Assembly (NCBI RefSeq): GCF_900143215.1
Contig: NZ_FRDM01000002.1
Span: forward strand, 1-64,000
Direction of reading: 5' to 3'
Origin: Geodermatophilus obscurus
GTDB taxonomy: Bacteria > Actinomycetota > Actinomycetes > Mycobacteriales > Geodermatophilaceae
DNA length: 64,000 bases
Shown: positions 1-8,028 of the stretch, in pieces
Layout of the letters: each line of letters opens with the position of its first letter
How positions within the stretch are numbered: the stretch's first letter is position 1
Position numbers and translations under genes: made by a program
Notes under the pieces: generated by a model
Databases searched by the model: none
The model's input: only the letters and a program-made list of their open reading frames with translations
Told to the model about the DNA's origin: nothing

Positions 1-46
1 GGATGCGGGCCCAGGATGCGTCGGTGAGTTCGTGTCGGCCGACCAT
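1..46 (-). CDS. IS5-family transposase, N-terminus only (cut by window edge)
   Basis: Read leftwards from ATG at 46, the strand encodes MVGRHELTDASWARI and then runs off the window. This opening is typical of the DUF4096 N-terminal domain of IS5-family (IS427-like) transposases, which usually continue with a leucine- and proline-rich stretch before a DDE catalytic core. Only 15 codons are visible, so whether the transposase is intact cannot be judged. The assignment rests on recognising the N-terminal motif plus a terminal-repeat-like sequence just upstream (83-92). Confidence 0.6.
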   Translation of the reverse strand, partial: MVGRHELTDASWARI

Positions 47-92
47 CACTCGAGCCTGAACCACACCGATGAAAGATCGCCAGGACAGGCCC
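1..92 (-). mobile_element. End of an IS5-family insertion sequence
   Basis: The partial transposase starts at 46. Upstream of it, on the minus strand, the sequence begins GGGCCTGTCC (complement of 83-92), resembling terminal inverted repeats of IS427-group IS5 elements. It is followed outward by TA (93-94), the usual 2-bp target duplication of this group. The element therefore probably ends at 92 and its body lies left of the window. The other end and the second target copy cannot be seen. Confidence 0.5.
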
Positions 93-94
93 TA

Positions 95-153
95 GAAGGA
101 CCACCCTTCCCCCCACGCCTCGCAGGCTCGGCGCGGGCCCCTGAAGGGCGGCC
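95..153. repeat. Stem-loop intergenic repeat, copy a
   Basis: This copy belongs to a family found again at 37317-37426 (two copies), 48464-48557 (two copies) and 56251-56308. The shared frame is GGACC, a C-rich run, TCGCA-GCTCG near the loop, then GGGCCCCT and a closing arm. Here the outer arms CCCTTC and GAAGGG pair. It lies in the 3' flank of the leftward ynfA-like gene, and the IS5 end abuts its first base. Confidence 0.6.
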
Positions 154-222
154 GTTCCAGCACGTCACCGGGCGCCGGTCCAGCACGTCACCGAGGGCCG
201 GTCCAGCACGTCACCACGCTCC
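154..222. repeat. Three tandem 23-bp repeats
   Basis: Three contiguous 23-bp units occupy 154-176, 177-199 and 200-222. All share TCCAGCACGTCACC and differ mainly in the last seven bases (GGGCGCC, GAGGGCC, ACGCTCC). No gene covers them. They sit between the stem-loop repeat and the probable terminator of the ynfA-like gene. Confidence 0.75.
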
Positions 223-261
223 GCCGAGGGCCGCTCCCGCACCGCGGGGGCGGCCCTCGGC
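223..261. terminator. Hairpin terminator of the ynfA-like gene
   Basis: A perfect 12-bp inverted repeat (GCCGAGGGCCGC at 223-234 with its complement at 250-261) encloses a 15-nt loop. It begins 12 bases past the stop codon of the leftward gene ending at 273. No T-run follows, as is usual for G+C-rich actinobacterial terminators. Confidence 0.6.
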
Positions 262-272
262 CGTGTCCGGGG

Positions 273-608
273 TCAGCCGCCCCGCGGCGCGTACATGATC
301 ACGGCGACGCCGAGCAGGCAGATCAGCGCCCCGAGGACGTCGAAGCGGTCCGGCCGGTAGCCGTCCAGCGCCATGCCCCAGGCCAGGCTCCCGGCGACGA
401 AGACCCCGCCGTAGGCGGCCAGGATCCGGCCGAAGGTGGCGTCCGGCTGCAGGGTGGCGACGAAGCCGTAGGCGCCCAGGGCCACCACCCCCAGGCCGAT
501 CCAGAGCCAGCCGCGGTGCTCTCGGACGCCCTGCCAGACGAACCAGGCGCCGCCGATCTCGAGCACGGCGGCGGCGAGGAACAGGACGATGGAGCGGGCG
601 ACGAGCAC
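273..608 (-). CDS. YnfA/UPF0060 family small membrane protein
   Basis: This 111-residue, almost entirely hydrophobic protein has four predicted membrane helices (about residues 1-20, 28-48, 55-80 and 88-107). The family pattern is clear: [12 protein letters not shown] in the first helix and [13 protein letters not shown] in the third. Length matches the UPF0060/YnfA family (about 108 residues), small multidrug-resistance-like inner membrane proteins of unsettled substrate. GTG at 608 is chosen because it leaves the normal family N-terminus and has GGGAG upstream. The gene is divergent from the methyltransferase starting at 666, with a strong hairpin just downstream. The transported substrate is not known. 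Confidence 0.85.
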   Translation of the reverse strand: MLVARSIVLFLAAAVLEIGGAWFVWQGVREHRGWLWIGLGVVALGAYGFVATLQPDATFGRILAAYGGVFVAGSLAWGMALDGYRPDRFDVLGALICLLGVAVIMYAPRGG

Positions 609-665
609 GGGCGGATGCTCCCAGCCGGAGCGGTGCCGGGTGCGGGCGCGTGGTGGACTCGGGGC

Positions 666-1310
666 GTGACCGTCCGCGCCGTCCCGTCCGTCTTCGTCCG
701 CGCGCACACCCAGGTCCGGCGGCCCTCCTCGGTGCCGGAGGTCCGGCTGCACGTGGCCGACGACGTGGTCGCGCTGTGGGAGGCGATGGAGGCCGCGGAC
801 GGCGGTGCGGGGGAGGCCCCGCCGTTCTGGGCCGCGGCCTGGCCCGGCGGGCAGGCGCTGGCGCGGTACGTGCTCGACACCCCGGAGGCGGTGGCCGGGC
901 GGGCCGTCCTCGACCTCGGGTCCGGCAGCGGGCTGGTGGCGCTGGCCGCCCGCCTCGCCGGCGCCCGCTCGGTGCTGGCCAGTGACGTCGACCCGTTCAG
1001 CCGGGCGGCGGTCGGCGTCAACGCCGGGCTCAACGGCATCGCCGGCGTCAGCGTGACCGGCGACGTCCTCGGCCGGGACCCCGCCGGCATCGACGTCGTC
1101 CTGGCCGGCGACGTCTGCTACGACCGGGAGATGACCGAACGGGTGCTGCCCTTCCTCGACCGGGCCCGCGCCCGCGGCTGCGAGGTCTACGTCGGCGACC
1201 CCGGCCGGCCGTACCTCCCGCACGACCGGCTCGAGCCGGTCGCGGTCCACGAGATCCCGGAGACCGAGGGCCCGGGGCTGCGGCGGACGACGGTCTGGCG
1301 GCTGCCCTGA
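666..1310 (+). CDS. Class I SAM-dependent methyltransferase (lysine methyltransferase-like)
   Basis: This is a 214-residue Rossmann-fold methyltransferase. Motif [10 protein letters not shown], lies at about residues 81-89 and binds S-adenosylmethionine. The acidic end of beta-2 is ASDVDP (105-110), and [10 protein letters not shown] near residue 140 corresponds to the post-III region. The preceding [11 protein letters not shown] segment is typical of the METTL/Nnt1-like group that methylates lysines of ribosomal or other proteins. The substrate here cannot be deduced. GTG at 666 starts the conserved part; the frame is open further upstream, but that would overlap the divergent ynfA-like gene. 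A DUF72 gene follows on the same strand after 17 bases. Confidence 0.8.
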   Translation: MTVRAVPSVFVRAHTQVRRPSSVPEVRLHVADDVVALWEAMEAADGGAGEAPPFWAAAWPGGQALARYVLDTPEAVAGRAVLDLGSGSGLVALAARLAGARSVLASDVDPFSRAAVGVNAGLNGIAGVSVTGDVLGRDPAGIDVVLAGDVCYDREMTERVLPFLDRARARGCEVYVGDPGRPYLPHDRLEPVAVHEIPETEGPGLRRTTVWRLP

Positions 1311-1327
1311 CCGAGGAGGTGGGGCGG

Positions 1328-2068
1328 GTGGGTGACGGTGCAGCCGTGCACGTCGGGACGTCGGGCTGGAGCTACGACCACTGGGACGGCGTCCTCTACC
1401 CGCCGGGCACCCCACCGCGCGACCGGCTGGCGCACTACGTGCGGCACTTCGGCACCGTGGAGCTCAACGCCAGCTTCTACCGCTGGCCGCGGACGGCGAC
1501 CTTCGCCTCGTGGCGCCGGCGGCTGCCCCCGGGTTTCCAGCTGTCGGTCAAGGCCCCCCGCGGCCTGACCCACGCCAAGCGGCTGTACGCACCGGAGACG
1601 TGGGTCGGCCGGCTCACCGCGTGCTGGCACGAGCTCGGCGACCGGCGCGCCGTCCTGCTGGTGCAGCTGCCGCCCACCCAGGCCCGGGACGACGCCCGGC
1701 TGGACTTCTTCCTCGGCCTGCTGCCGGACTGGATGCGGGTCGCGGTGGAGTTCCGCCATCCCAGCTGGCACGACGAGGCGGTGTACGCGCTGCTCGAGCG
1801 GCACGGCGCGGCGTACTGCGTGATGAGCGGCGCCGGCCTGCCGTGCGTGCTGCGGGCCACCGCGCCGTTCGTCTACGTGCGGCTGCACGGCCCGGACGAC
1901 GCGCACCTCTACGCCGGCTGCTACCCCGACGCCGACCTGCGCTGGTGGGCCGACCGGATCGGCGAGTGGGCGCGCGACGGCCGCGACGTCTACGCCTACT
2001 TCAACAACGACGGCCACGGGCACGCCGTGCGGAACGCCGAGACCCTGCGGGCGCTCGTCCCGCGCTGA
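1328..2068 (+). CDS. DUF72 domain-containing protein
   Basis: This 246-residue protein has the DUF72 (YecE-like) TIM-barrel signature: [11 protein letters not shown] at the N-terminus, NASFYRWP around residue 45, then VKAPRGLTH and VEFRHPSW. The C-terminus [16 protein letters not shown] is also diagnostic. The biochemical role of DUF72 proteins is not established. GTG at 1328 is preferred over GTG at 1319 because GAGGAGG (1313-1319) then lies eight bases upstream as a good ribosome binding site. It is convergent with the EamA gene, only seven bases separating the stops. Confidence 0.88.
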   Translation: MGDGAAVHVGTSGWSYDHWDGVLYPPGTPPRDRLAHYVRHFGTVELNASFYRWPRTATFASWRRRLPPGFQLSVKAPRGLTHAKRLYAPETWVGRLTACWHELGDRRAVLLVQLPPTQARDDARLDFFLGLLPDWMRVAVEFRHPSWHDEAVYALLERHGAAYCVMSGAGLPCVLRATAPFVYVRLHGPDDAHLYAGCYPDADLRWWADRIGEWARDGRDVYAYFNNDGHGHAVRNAETLRALVPR

Positions 2069-2075
2069 GCCGGCG

Positions 2076-2975
2076 TCACTGCTTCCGCGGCGGCACCACC
2101 ACCAGCGCGACGCCGAGCGCGGTGACCCCGATCCCCACGAGCGACAGCCCGCCGACCCGCTCGCCGAAGAGCAGGTACGCCTCGACGGCGGTGGCCACCG
2201 GCACGAGGTAGTAGAGGCTGGAGACGCCCGCGGCCGTGCCCCGGCGCAGCAGCAGGAGCAGCAGCAGGACGGCGCCGATCGACAGGAACAGCACCAGCCA
2301 GACGAACGCGGCGACGAACTCACCGGTCCACCGGATCGACATGTCCTCGGTCGCTCCCGCGATCACCAGCAGCACGGCCGCGGCCGCCGCGTACTGCACC
2401 GCCGTCCCCCAGACCAGCGGGATGCGGTCACCGTGCCGCTTCTGGTAGACGGTGCCGAGCGTCCCCGAGGCGAGTGCCACGAGACACGCGACGAGACCGG
2501 CCACCGGGAGCGGCTCGGCGGAGCCGGCGTCGGCGATGCCCGGGCCGACCACCAGCACGACGCCGCCAACACCGAGCGCCAGCCCGAGCCACTGGCGCGC
2601 CGCGGGCCGCTCGCCGAGCACCCGCGCGGCGAGGACGGCGGTGAGCACCGGTTGCAGGCTGACGATCACCGCTGCCACCCCCGCGGGCACACCGAGCGAG
2701 ATGCCGTAGAAGACGCCGCCCAGGTATCCGCCGTGCAGCAGCAGCCCGGCGACCGAGGCGCGGCCGTACTGCGGGCGGGAGGCCATGCCGGCCGAGCGCA
2801 GTGCGACGGCGAGGACGCCGAGCAGGACCGCGGCGACGCCCAGGCGCAGGCTCAGGAAGGTGAACGGCTCGGCGTAGGGCAACCCGTACTTCGCCCCGAC
2901 GAAACCGGTGCTCCACAGCAGGACGAACAGCGTCGGCCCACCCAGCGTCTGGACCCGCGAGGTCGTCCCCGTCAT
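2076..2975 (-). CDS. EamA/DMT-superfamily transporter
   Basis: The 299-residue protein has about ten hydrophobic helices arranged as two EamA repeats (roughly residues 10-145 and 160-293). The first starts LFVLLWSTGFVGAKYGLPYAEPFTFLSLR, the typical entry of this family (written here only to mark the motif WSTGFVGAKYG), and the second contains LASGTLGTVYQKRH. Such proteins are drug/metabolite exporters of the inner membrane; the substrate is not predictable. The DUF2784 gene ends four bases before this ATG, so the two are likely co-transcribed. Confidence 0.85.
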   Translation of the reverse strand: MTGTTSRVQTLGGPTLFVLLWSTGFVGAKYGLPYAEPFTFLSLRLGVAAVLLGVLAVALRSAGMASRPQYGRASVAGLLLHGGYLGGVFYGISLGVPAGVAAVIVSLQPVLTAVLAARVLGERPAARQWLGLALGVGGVVLVVGPGIADAGSAEPLPVAGLVACLVALASGTLGTVYQKRHGDRIPLVWGTAVQYAAAAAVLLVIAGATEDMSIRWTGEFVAAFVWLVLFLSIGAVLLLLLLLRRGTAAGVSSLYYLVPVATAVEAYLLFGERVGGLSLVGIGVTALGVALVVVPPRKQ

Positions 2976-2979
2976 CGGC

Positions 2980-3381
2980 TCAGTCTGACGACGCCGGGAC
3001 GATCACCGCCTCCGTGCCGCCATCCCGGCCGCGGGCGACCCGCACTGCCAGCAGCCCGTAGCCGAGCACGTTGGGCACCAGCGCGACGGCGTAGATGCCG
3101 GCCTGGACGGCGGGGCCGCCGACGTCGAGCCCGAGCGGCGCGAGGGCGTAGTGGCCGAGGAAGCCGCCGGTGTACGGGACCCCGCCGGCGCGCTCGCGCA
3201 GCGCCAGCTCCAGCTCGGTCAGCGGGCAGGGCGCCCCGGCCAGGTGCACCGCGAGGATCGCCGCGGCCACCGGCGCGTGCACCAGCAGGAAGCGCGGCCG
3301 GCGCAGCGCGACCAGCGCGCCGGTCACCATGAGGGCGACGGCGAGCGCGTGCACGAGCGCGACGAGGTGTGCCACCACCAC
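2980..3381 (-). CDS. DUF2784 domain-containing membrane protein
   Basis: This 133-residue protein has three to four hydrophobic helices. Features of DUF2784 are the N-terminal VALVHALAVALMVTG helix, GAPCPLTELELALRERAG after helix 2, and YTGGFLGHYALAP before the last helix. Function is unknown for the family. It sits directly upstream of the EamA transporter gene in the same orientation, suggesting a two-gene transcript. The start at 3381 gives the normal family length. Confidence 0.8.
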   Translation of the reverse strand: MVVAHLVALVHALAVALMVTGALVALRRPRFLLVHAPVAAAILAVHLAGAPCPLTELELALRERAGGVPYTGGFLGHYALAPLGLDVGGPAVQAGIYAVALVPNVLGYGLLAVRVARGRDGGTEAVIVPASSD

Positions 3382-3440
3382 GTTGCCAGCCTGGCACGCC
3401 CCGGAGCGCGCCGGCCGCCCGCGAGCGCGAGGATGGGGGC

Positions 3441-3836
3441 ATGAGCGAGCACGACGCCGGCGGGCGTGAGACCGGGTCCGGAAGCCGGGTGAGCCGGTCG
3501 GTCGAGGAGTTCGTCGGCCAGCTGCGCGCGTTCACCGACCGCGCACGCGGAGCGGTGCCCTTCTCGATGCCGCGGCTGCCCTCGCCGCCCGGGGCGATGT
3601 CGGCGGCACAGCTGCGCGCCATCGACCGGGCGGTGCGCAGCCAGCGGCAGCAGATCGCGGCGATGACCGCCCAGCTGCAGGCCTTCGACGAGCAGCTGGC
3701 CGTCTTCGAGCGGATCCTCGACCCGCTGGTGGAGTGGAGCGCCACCTGGGCGCGGCTGGAGGAGTCGGTGGCCGACCTGGTCCGCCGGCCCGGCGATCCC
3801 GACGACGGGACGGCGGGGACGACGCCGCCTCCCTGA
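3441..3836 (+). CDS. Hypothetical helical protein
   Basis: The 131-residue product is hydrophilic and mostly predicted helical. There is a long heptad-like stretch from about residue 55 to 115 (RQQIAAMTAQLQAFDEQLAVFERIL) flanked by a proline-rich segment SMPRLPSPPG. It has no membrane helix and no recognised catalytic motif. ATG at 3441 is chosen because upstream codons of the open frame overlap the promoter of the divergent DUF2784 gene. It could be a coiled-coil or phasin-like structural protein, but nothing in the sequence proves that. Its stop abuts the stop of the convergent VOC gene. Confidence 0.65.
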   Translation: MSEHDAGGRETGSGSRVSRSVEEFVGQLRAFTDRARGAVPFSMPRLPSPPGAMSAAQLRAIDRAVRSQRQQIAAMTAQLQAFDEQLAVFERILDPLVEWSATWARLEESVADLVRRPGDPDDGTAGTTPPP

Positions 3837-3837
3837 G

Positions 3838-4221
3838 CTACCGCTGATCGCGCCGCAGCGGGTGGTCGGGCGGCACCTCCACCAGCACGATGCGCACGCC
3901 CTCGGGGTCGGCGACCCACGCCTCGACCAGGCCCCACGGCTCGGTCCGCGGGTCGCGCAGCACCGTCGTCCCGGTGGCGCGCAGCCGCTCGACCTCGGCG
4001 GCGACGTCGCGCACCTGCACCCACAGCGCCATGCCGCGCGGCGGCTCGTCGCCGGGACCGGAGACCTCGAGCAGGCCGTTGCCGAGGAAGAACACCACCC
4101 CGGGGTGCTCGGGCGGCCCGAACTCGCGGTGCACCGCGAGCCCCAGCACGTCGCGGTAGAAGGCCTGCGACCGCGCGGGGTCGACCGGCCGGAGGAGGAC
4201 CCGGCTGCTCAGCACGTCCAC
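3838..4221 (-). CDS. VOC-family (glyoxalase/bleomycin-resistance fold) protein
   Basis: This 127-residue single-domain protein shows the paired beta-alpha-beta-beta-beta units of the VOC fold: RVLLRPVDPARSQAFYRDVLG at the start and PWGLVEAWVADPEGVRIVLVE at the end. VOC proteins bind a divalent metal and include glyoxalases, dioxygenases and antibiotic-binding proteins. The specific activity here is unknown. GTG at 4221 or at 4215 could be the start; the first gives the longer N-terminus. The gene is convergent with the helical hypothetical gene and divergent from DUF4177. Confidence 0.8.
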   Translation of the reverse strand: MDVLSSRVLLRPVDPARSQAFYRDVLGLAVHREFGPPEHPGVVFFLGNGLLEVSGPGDEPPRGMALWVQVRDVAAEVERLRATGTTVLRDPRTEPWGLVEAWVADPEGVRIVLVEVPPDHPLRRDQR

Positions 4222-4269
4222 GGGGGCATCATCGCGGCAGGACCGCACACCGATGCGAGGAGGGACGCC

Positions 4270-4479
4270 GTGGCGCAGCGCTACGAGTACCGGGTGGTCG
4301 AGCTCCGCGAGGGGCTCATCGGCGGCAAGATGTCGGGTGACAAGCTGGAGAAGGTGCTCAACCAGCACGCCCGCGAGGGGTGGCAGCTCAAGGCGATCAC
4401 CTCGGTCGAGGTCAAGGGCCGGCTCGGCCCGGGCGGTGTCGAGGGCGTGCTGGTGACGCTGGAGCGCCCGACGAGCTGA
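4270..4479 (+). CDS. DUF4177 domain-containing small protein
   Basis: A 69-residue protein with the DUF4177 pattern: YEYRVVELRE, then LEKVLNQHAREGWQLKAITSVEV and a C-terminal strand. These small single-domain proteins are widespread in actinobacteria and have no assigned function. GTG at 4270 is supported by a GAGGAGGGAC ribosome binding site seven to eight bases upstream. It is followed after 21 bases by the pentapeptide gene, also with its own GAGGAGGG site, so a short operon 4270-5885 is likely. Confidence 0.85.
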   Translation: MAQRYEYRVVELREGLIGGKMSGDKLEKVLNQHAREGWQLKAITSVEVKGRLGPGGVEGVLVTLERPTS

Positions 4480-4500
4480 CCGATCCTGCGAGGAGGGCCC

Positions 4501-5343
4501 GTGCCCGACGCCGCCGAGGCTCGCGCCCGGCTGCGCGCGGACTGCACCCGCTGCGCCGGGCTGTGCTGCGTGGCCCCGGCGTTCGCCGCCTCGGCCGACT
4601 TCGCCATCGACAAGCCGGCCGGGCACGCCTGCCCGAACCTGCGGGACGACGACCGCTGCGGCATCCACGCCGAGCTGCGCGAGCGCGGCTTCCCCGGCTG
4701 CACGGTCTTCGACTGCTTCGGTGCCGGGCAGCAGACGGTGCAGGTGACCTTCGCCGGCGCCCCGCGCTGGCGGGACTCCCCGGAGCAGGCGGCGGCGGTG
4801 TTCGCGGCTTTCGGCGTCCAGCGGCTGCTGCACGAGCTGCTCTGGTACCTCGCCGAGGCGCTCGCCCTGGACGCCGCCGCGCCCCTGCAGGGGGAGCTGG
4901 CCGCCACGCACGGACGGGTCGAGCGGCTGACCGCCGCGGACGCCGGAGAGCTCGCCGGCGTGGACGCCGGGGTCCTGCAGGCGGAGGCCGGTGCGCTGCT
5001 GCTGTCGGTCAGCGAGCTGGCGCGGGCCGGCGTCCGGCCGAGGGCGGGGGGCCGGCGCCGGGCCGACTGGCGCAACGCCGACCTGGTGGGCGCCGACCTG
5101 CGTCGCGCGGACCTGCGGGGTGTCAGCCTGCGCGGTGCCCTCCTGATCGGGGCGGACCTGCGCGGTGCCGACCTGCACCGGACCGACCTGCTCGGTGCTG
5201 ATCTGCGGGGCGCGGACGTGCGCGGTGCCGACCTCTCCGGCGCGCTGTTCCTCACCCGGCGCCAGGTGGCCGGCGCCCGCGGGGACGCCGCGACCTCGCT
5301 GCCCGCCGGGCTGGAGTTCCCGCCGCACTGGGGCCCGCGGTGA
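4501..5343 (+). CDS. Cys-rich pentapeptide-repeat protein
   Basis: The 280-residue protein has two parts. The N-terminal half holds clustered cysteines (CTRCAGLCC near residue 15, then further Cys-x pairs to about residue 82), which could bind a metal. The last 90 residues consist of tandem A(D/N)LxG pentapeptides (for example GADLRGADLHRTDLLGADL), about eleven repeats that should form a right-handed quadrilateral beta-helix. Pentapeptide proteins include DNA mimics protecting gyrase, but many have no known role. Start GTG at 4501 follows GAGGAGGGCCC. The stop overlaps the GTG of the next gene by four bases, indicating translational coupling. Confidence 0.85.
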   Translation: MPDAAEARARLRADCTRCAGLCCVAPAFAASADFAIDKPAGHACPNLRDDDRCGIHAELRERGFPGCTVFDCFGAGQQTVQVTFAGAPRWRDSPEQAAAVFAAFGVQRLLHELLWYLAEALALDAAAPLQGELAATHGRVERLTAADAGELAGVDAGVLQAEAGALLLSVSELARAGVRPRAGGRRRADWRNADLVGADLRRADLRGVSLRGALLIGADLRGADLHRTDLLGADLRGADVRGADLSGALFLTRRQVAGARGDAATSLPAGLEFPPHWGPR

Positions 5344-5885
5344 ACGACGCCGAGCGGTGGGTCCAGCGGCACCGGGGCGGCGCCGCACCGGCCGACGTCC
5401 TCGCCTTCGCCGACCGGCTGCCCGGCGTGGCGGTCGAGGAGGTGACCGGCCGCTGGCGGGGGGCCGAGCTGCCCACCGGCTCACCGCTGGACGGGCTGCT
5501 GAGCGCGCACCGGTGGTGGGGCAAGGAGGTGGTCGACCCCGACACCGTGCACCCGCTGCTCGTCGCCGACCGGGCGGGCCGGCCGCGGCCGGTCGACCCG
5601 GCGCCGGCCCCGCTGACCCTGCTGCGCCGCGCACCCGGCCTGGCCCGCAGCGCCCCGGCCCGGCTGGCGTTCACCGTCGCCCGGCCGCTGCTGACCACCC
5701 GTCGTCCCACCGCCCGGCTGCGCCTGGTGGTGCACCGTGGCGTGCCCACCGCGGCGCTGGTCTACGACCGGCTGCCCGTGGTCGACGTCTTCCGCCGGGT
5801 GGGTCCGGACCTGCTGCTCGGGCTGATGGACATGCGGGGACTGCGGGACCCGTTCGCCTTCCTGCTCCAGCGCGCTCGCGGCTGA
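5340..5885 (+). CDS. GXWXG/DUF4334 domain-containing protein
   Basis: The 181-residue protein carries the GXWXG motif as GRWRG (about residues 38-42) followed by the DUF4334 domain. Typical elements of that domain are LVVHRGVPTAALVYDRLPVVDVFRRV and LLGLMDMRG near the C-terminus. The two domains usually occur together, and no enzymatic role is established. Start GTG at 5340 overlaps the preceding stop (GTGA), so it is translationally coupled to the pentapeptide protein. That coupling is the only clue to a shared function. Confidence 0.85.
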   Translation: MNDAERWVQRHRGGAAPADVLAFADRLPGVAVEEVTGRWRGAELPTGSPLDGLLSAHRWWGKEVVDPDTVHPLLVADRAGRPRPVDPAPAPLTLLRRAPGLARSAPARLAFTVARPLLTTRRPTARLRLVVHRGVPTAALVYDRLPVVDVFRRVGPDLLLGLMDMRGLRDPFAFLLQRARG

Positions 5886-6003
5886 CGACCCAGGAAACCG
5901 AGCGCCCCAGGACACCGAGGCAACGTGGTTCCGCGGGCAGCCCGCCCGCCATCCACGCCGTCCTGGTGCGCGCCGTCGGCCGGGGAGGACCACCGGCGGA
6001 CGG

Positions 6004-6456
6004 TCAGGCGGGGGGCGCGTCGTCCTCCGGGCGGTCCTTGGTCCCGGGCGCACGGCGGCGCAGGAAGCCGGCGACCGTGCCGACCCGGTCGGTGGCCTGG
6101 CGCAGCCCGTGCACCAGCGGGAGGAGGTCGTCGGAGACGGTGCGCAGCGTGTCGGGCAGGGTGTCGACGGCCGGGTCGTCGAGCACCCGGCCCACCCGCT
6201 CGAGCCCGGGCCGCAGCGCCCGCACCGGTTCTTCCAGCTCGTCGACCAGGCCCTCGAGCCGCTCGGCGGTCCGCTGCGCGGACGCGATGGTCTCGGTGGC
6301 CACCCGCGTGGCCGTGATCAGCTCCCGGACGGCGCTGTTGAGGTCGGCCAGCGTCCGCGGCAGCTGGGCCATCGCCTCGGTCTGCTTCTGCAGGACGTCG
6401 ACCAGCTCGGACAGGCCGGGGATGCGGGGGAGGCCCAGCCCGCGGAGGGGGTCCAC
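6004..6456 (-). CDS. Hypothetical helical protein
   Basis: The 150-residue product is predicted to be almost all alpha-helix, with heptad-like leucines between about residues 15 and 125 (for example LVDVLQKQTEAMAQLPRTLADL and ERLEGLVDELEEPVRALR). It ends in a charged RRRAPGTKDRPEDD tail. No domain is recognised; apolipoprotein- or tape-like helical bundles are possible analogues. The start is uncertain: GTG at 6456 gives the conserved-looking part, while an upstream in-frame ATG near 6549 would add an Arg/Gly-rich leader. It lies downstream of pntB on the same strand after 164 bases. Confidence 0.55.
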   Translation of the reverse strand: MDPLRGLGLPRIPGLSELVDVLQKQTEAMAQLPRTLADLNSAVRELITATRVATETIASAQRTAERLEGLVDELEEPVRALRPGLERVGRVLDDPAVDTLPDTLRTVSDDLLPLVHGLRQATDRVGTVAGFLRRRAPGTKDRPEDDAPPA

Positions 6457-6620
6457 GGCACCACCGTCCGCGAGCGGGGCCGTCGCCGCAACCCGCAGCC
6501 GCCCCGGGCCGGTGCGGCCGCCGCGTTCCCTGCGTCCTCCCCGGGGCATCGGCGCCCCCTCGCCGCGCTGCGCGGTGTGCAGGCCCTGGGAGACGGGACC
6601 ATGCTGCGCCGGCCGTCCCG

Positions 6621-8027
6621 CTACAGCGCCTTGAGGATGTCCTCCACCCGCTCGCGGGCGTCGCCGAAGAGCATCCGGGTGTTGTCCCGGAAGAACAGCG
6701 GGTTCTGCACGCCGGCGTACCCGGTGCTCATCGACCGCTTGAAGACGACGACGTGCCCGGCCTCCCACACCTGCAGCACCGGCATGCCGGCGATCGGGCT
6801 GCCCGGGTCCTCGAGAGCGGCCGGGTTGACCGTGTCGTTGGCGCCGATGACCAGCACCACGTCGGTCTTGGCGAGGTCGTCGTTGATCTCGTCCATCTCC
6901 AGGACGATGTCGTAGGGCACCTTCGCCTCGGCCAGCAGCACGTTCATGTGCCCGGGCAGCCGGCCGGCGACCGGGTGGATGCCGAACCGCACCGCCACGC
7001 CCTTCTCGGTCAGCGTGCGGGTGAGTTCCGCGACGGGGTACTGGGCGTGGGCCACCGCCATCCCGTAGCCGGGTGTGATGACCACCGACTCGGCCTCGCG
7101 CAGCAGGTCGGCGACCTCCTCGGCGGTGATCTCGGTGTGCTCGCCGTCCTCGGTGCCGGAGGCCGTGCTGCCCTCGTTGCCGAAGCCGCCGGCGATGACC
7201 GAGAGGAACGACCGGTTCATCGCCCGGCACATGATGTAGCTGAGGTAGGCACCCGAGGAGCCGACCAGCGCGCCGGTGATGATCAGCAGGTCGTTGTCCA
7301 GCAGGAAGCCCGAGGCCGCGGCAGCCCAGCCCGAGTAGCTGTTGAGCATCGAGACGACGACCGGCATGTCCCCGCCGCCGATCGAGGCGACCAGGTGCCA
7401 GCCGAGCGCGAGGGCCAGCACCGTGACGGCGGCCAGCAGTCCCAGCCCGGGGGAGACGACGAAGGCGACGGTCAGCGCGGCGAAGGCGACCAGCGCGCCC
7501 AGGTTGAGCCAGTTGCGGCCGGGCAGCATCAGCGGGTTGCTCTTGATCCGCGCCGAGAGCTTGAGGAACGCGACGATCGAGCCGGTGAGGGTGACCGCGC
7601 CGATGAAGACCCCGATCACCACCTCGGCGGAGTGGATGCCCAGCAGGTCGGCCGGCACCTCGGTCTGCTCCCCAGCGTTCGCCTCGACCGACAGGTAGCC
7701 GTTCCACCCGACCAGGACGGCGGCCAGGCCGACGAAGCTGTGCAGCAGCGCGATCAGCTCGGGCATGCCGGTCATCGCGACCCGGCGGGCCCGCCACAGC
7801 CCGATCGCGGCGCCGCCGGCCATGGCGACGACGATCAGCCCGACGGCGGTGGCCCCGGTGCTGCGGGCGGCGAGCCCGACGGTGGCGGCCAGCGCGACCG
7901 CCATGCCGGCGATGCCATACCCATTTCCGGCCCGCGCCGTCTCGTGCCGGGACAGCCCGGTGAGGCTGAGGACGAAGAGCAGGGCGGCGACGATGTAGGC
8001 CGCGGCGGCGGCGGACGTGGCGGTCAT
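6621..8027 (-). CDS. pntB: NAD(P) transhydrogenase subunit beta
   Basis: This 468-residue protein is the PntB subunit of the proton-translocating transhydrogenase, which drives NADPH formation from NADH and NADP+ with the proton gradient. About nine hydrophobic helices fill residues 1-270. The soluble NADP-binding domain III follows, with the signature [16 protein letters not shown], then [21 protein letters not shown] and [10 protein letters not shown]. The length fits the family (about 460). The gene begins one base after the pntA stop region, so pntA-pntB form one leftward operon. Confidence 0.95.
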   Translation of the reverse strand: MTATSAAAAAYIVAALLFVLSLTGLSRHETARAGNGYGIAGMAVALAATVGLAARSTGATAVGLIVVAMAGGAAIGLWRARRVAMTGMPELIALLHSFVGLAAVLVGWNGYLSVEANAGEQTEVPADLLGIHSAEVVIGVFIGAVTLTGSIVAFLKLSARIKSNPLMLPGRNWLNLGALVAFAALTVAFVVSPGLGLLAAVTVLALALGWHLVASIGGGDMPVVVSMLNSYSGWAAAASGFLLDNDLLIITGALVGSSGAYLSYIMCRAMNRSFLSVIAGGFGNEGSTASGTEDGEHTEITAEEVADLLREAESVVITPGYGMAVAHAQYPVAELTRTLTEKGVAVRFGIHPVAGRLPGHMNVLLAEAKVPYDIVLEMDEINDDLAKTDVVLVIGANDTVNPAALEDPGSPIAGMPVLQVWEAGHVVVFKRSMSTGYAGVQNPLFFRDNTRMLFGDARERVEDILKAL

Positions 8028-8028
8028 G

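Noticed and set aside
32..298. 88-residue plus-strand frame at the left end
   Set aside because: It crosses the IS end, the repeats and a terminator, and its product is low-complexity Pro/Arg/Ala without similarity.
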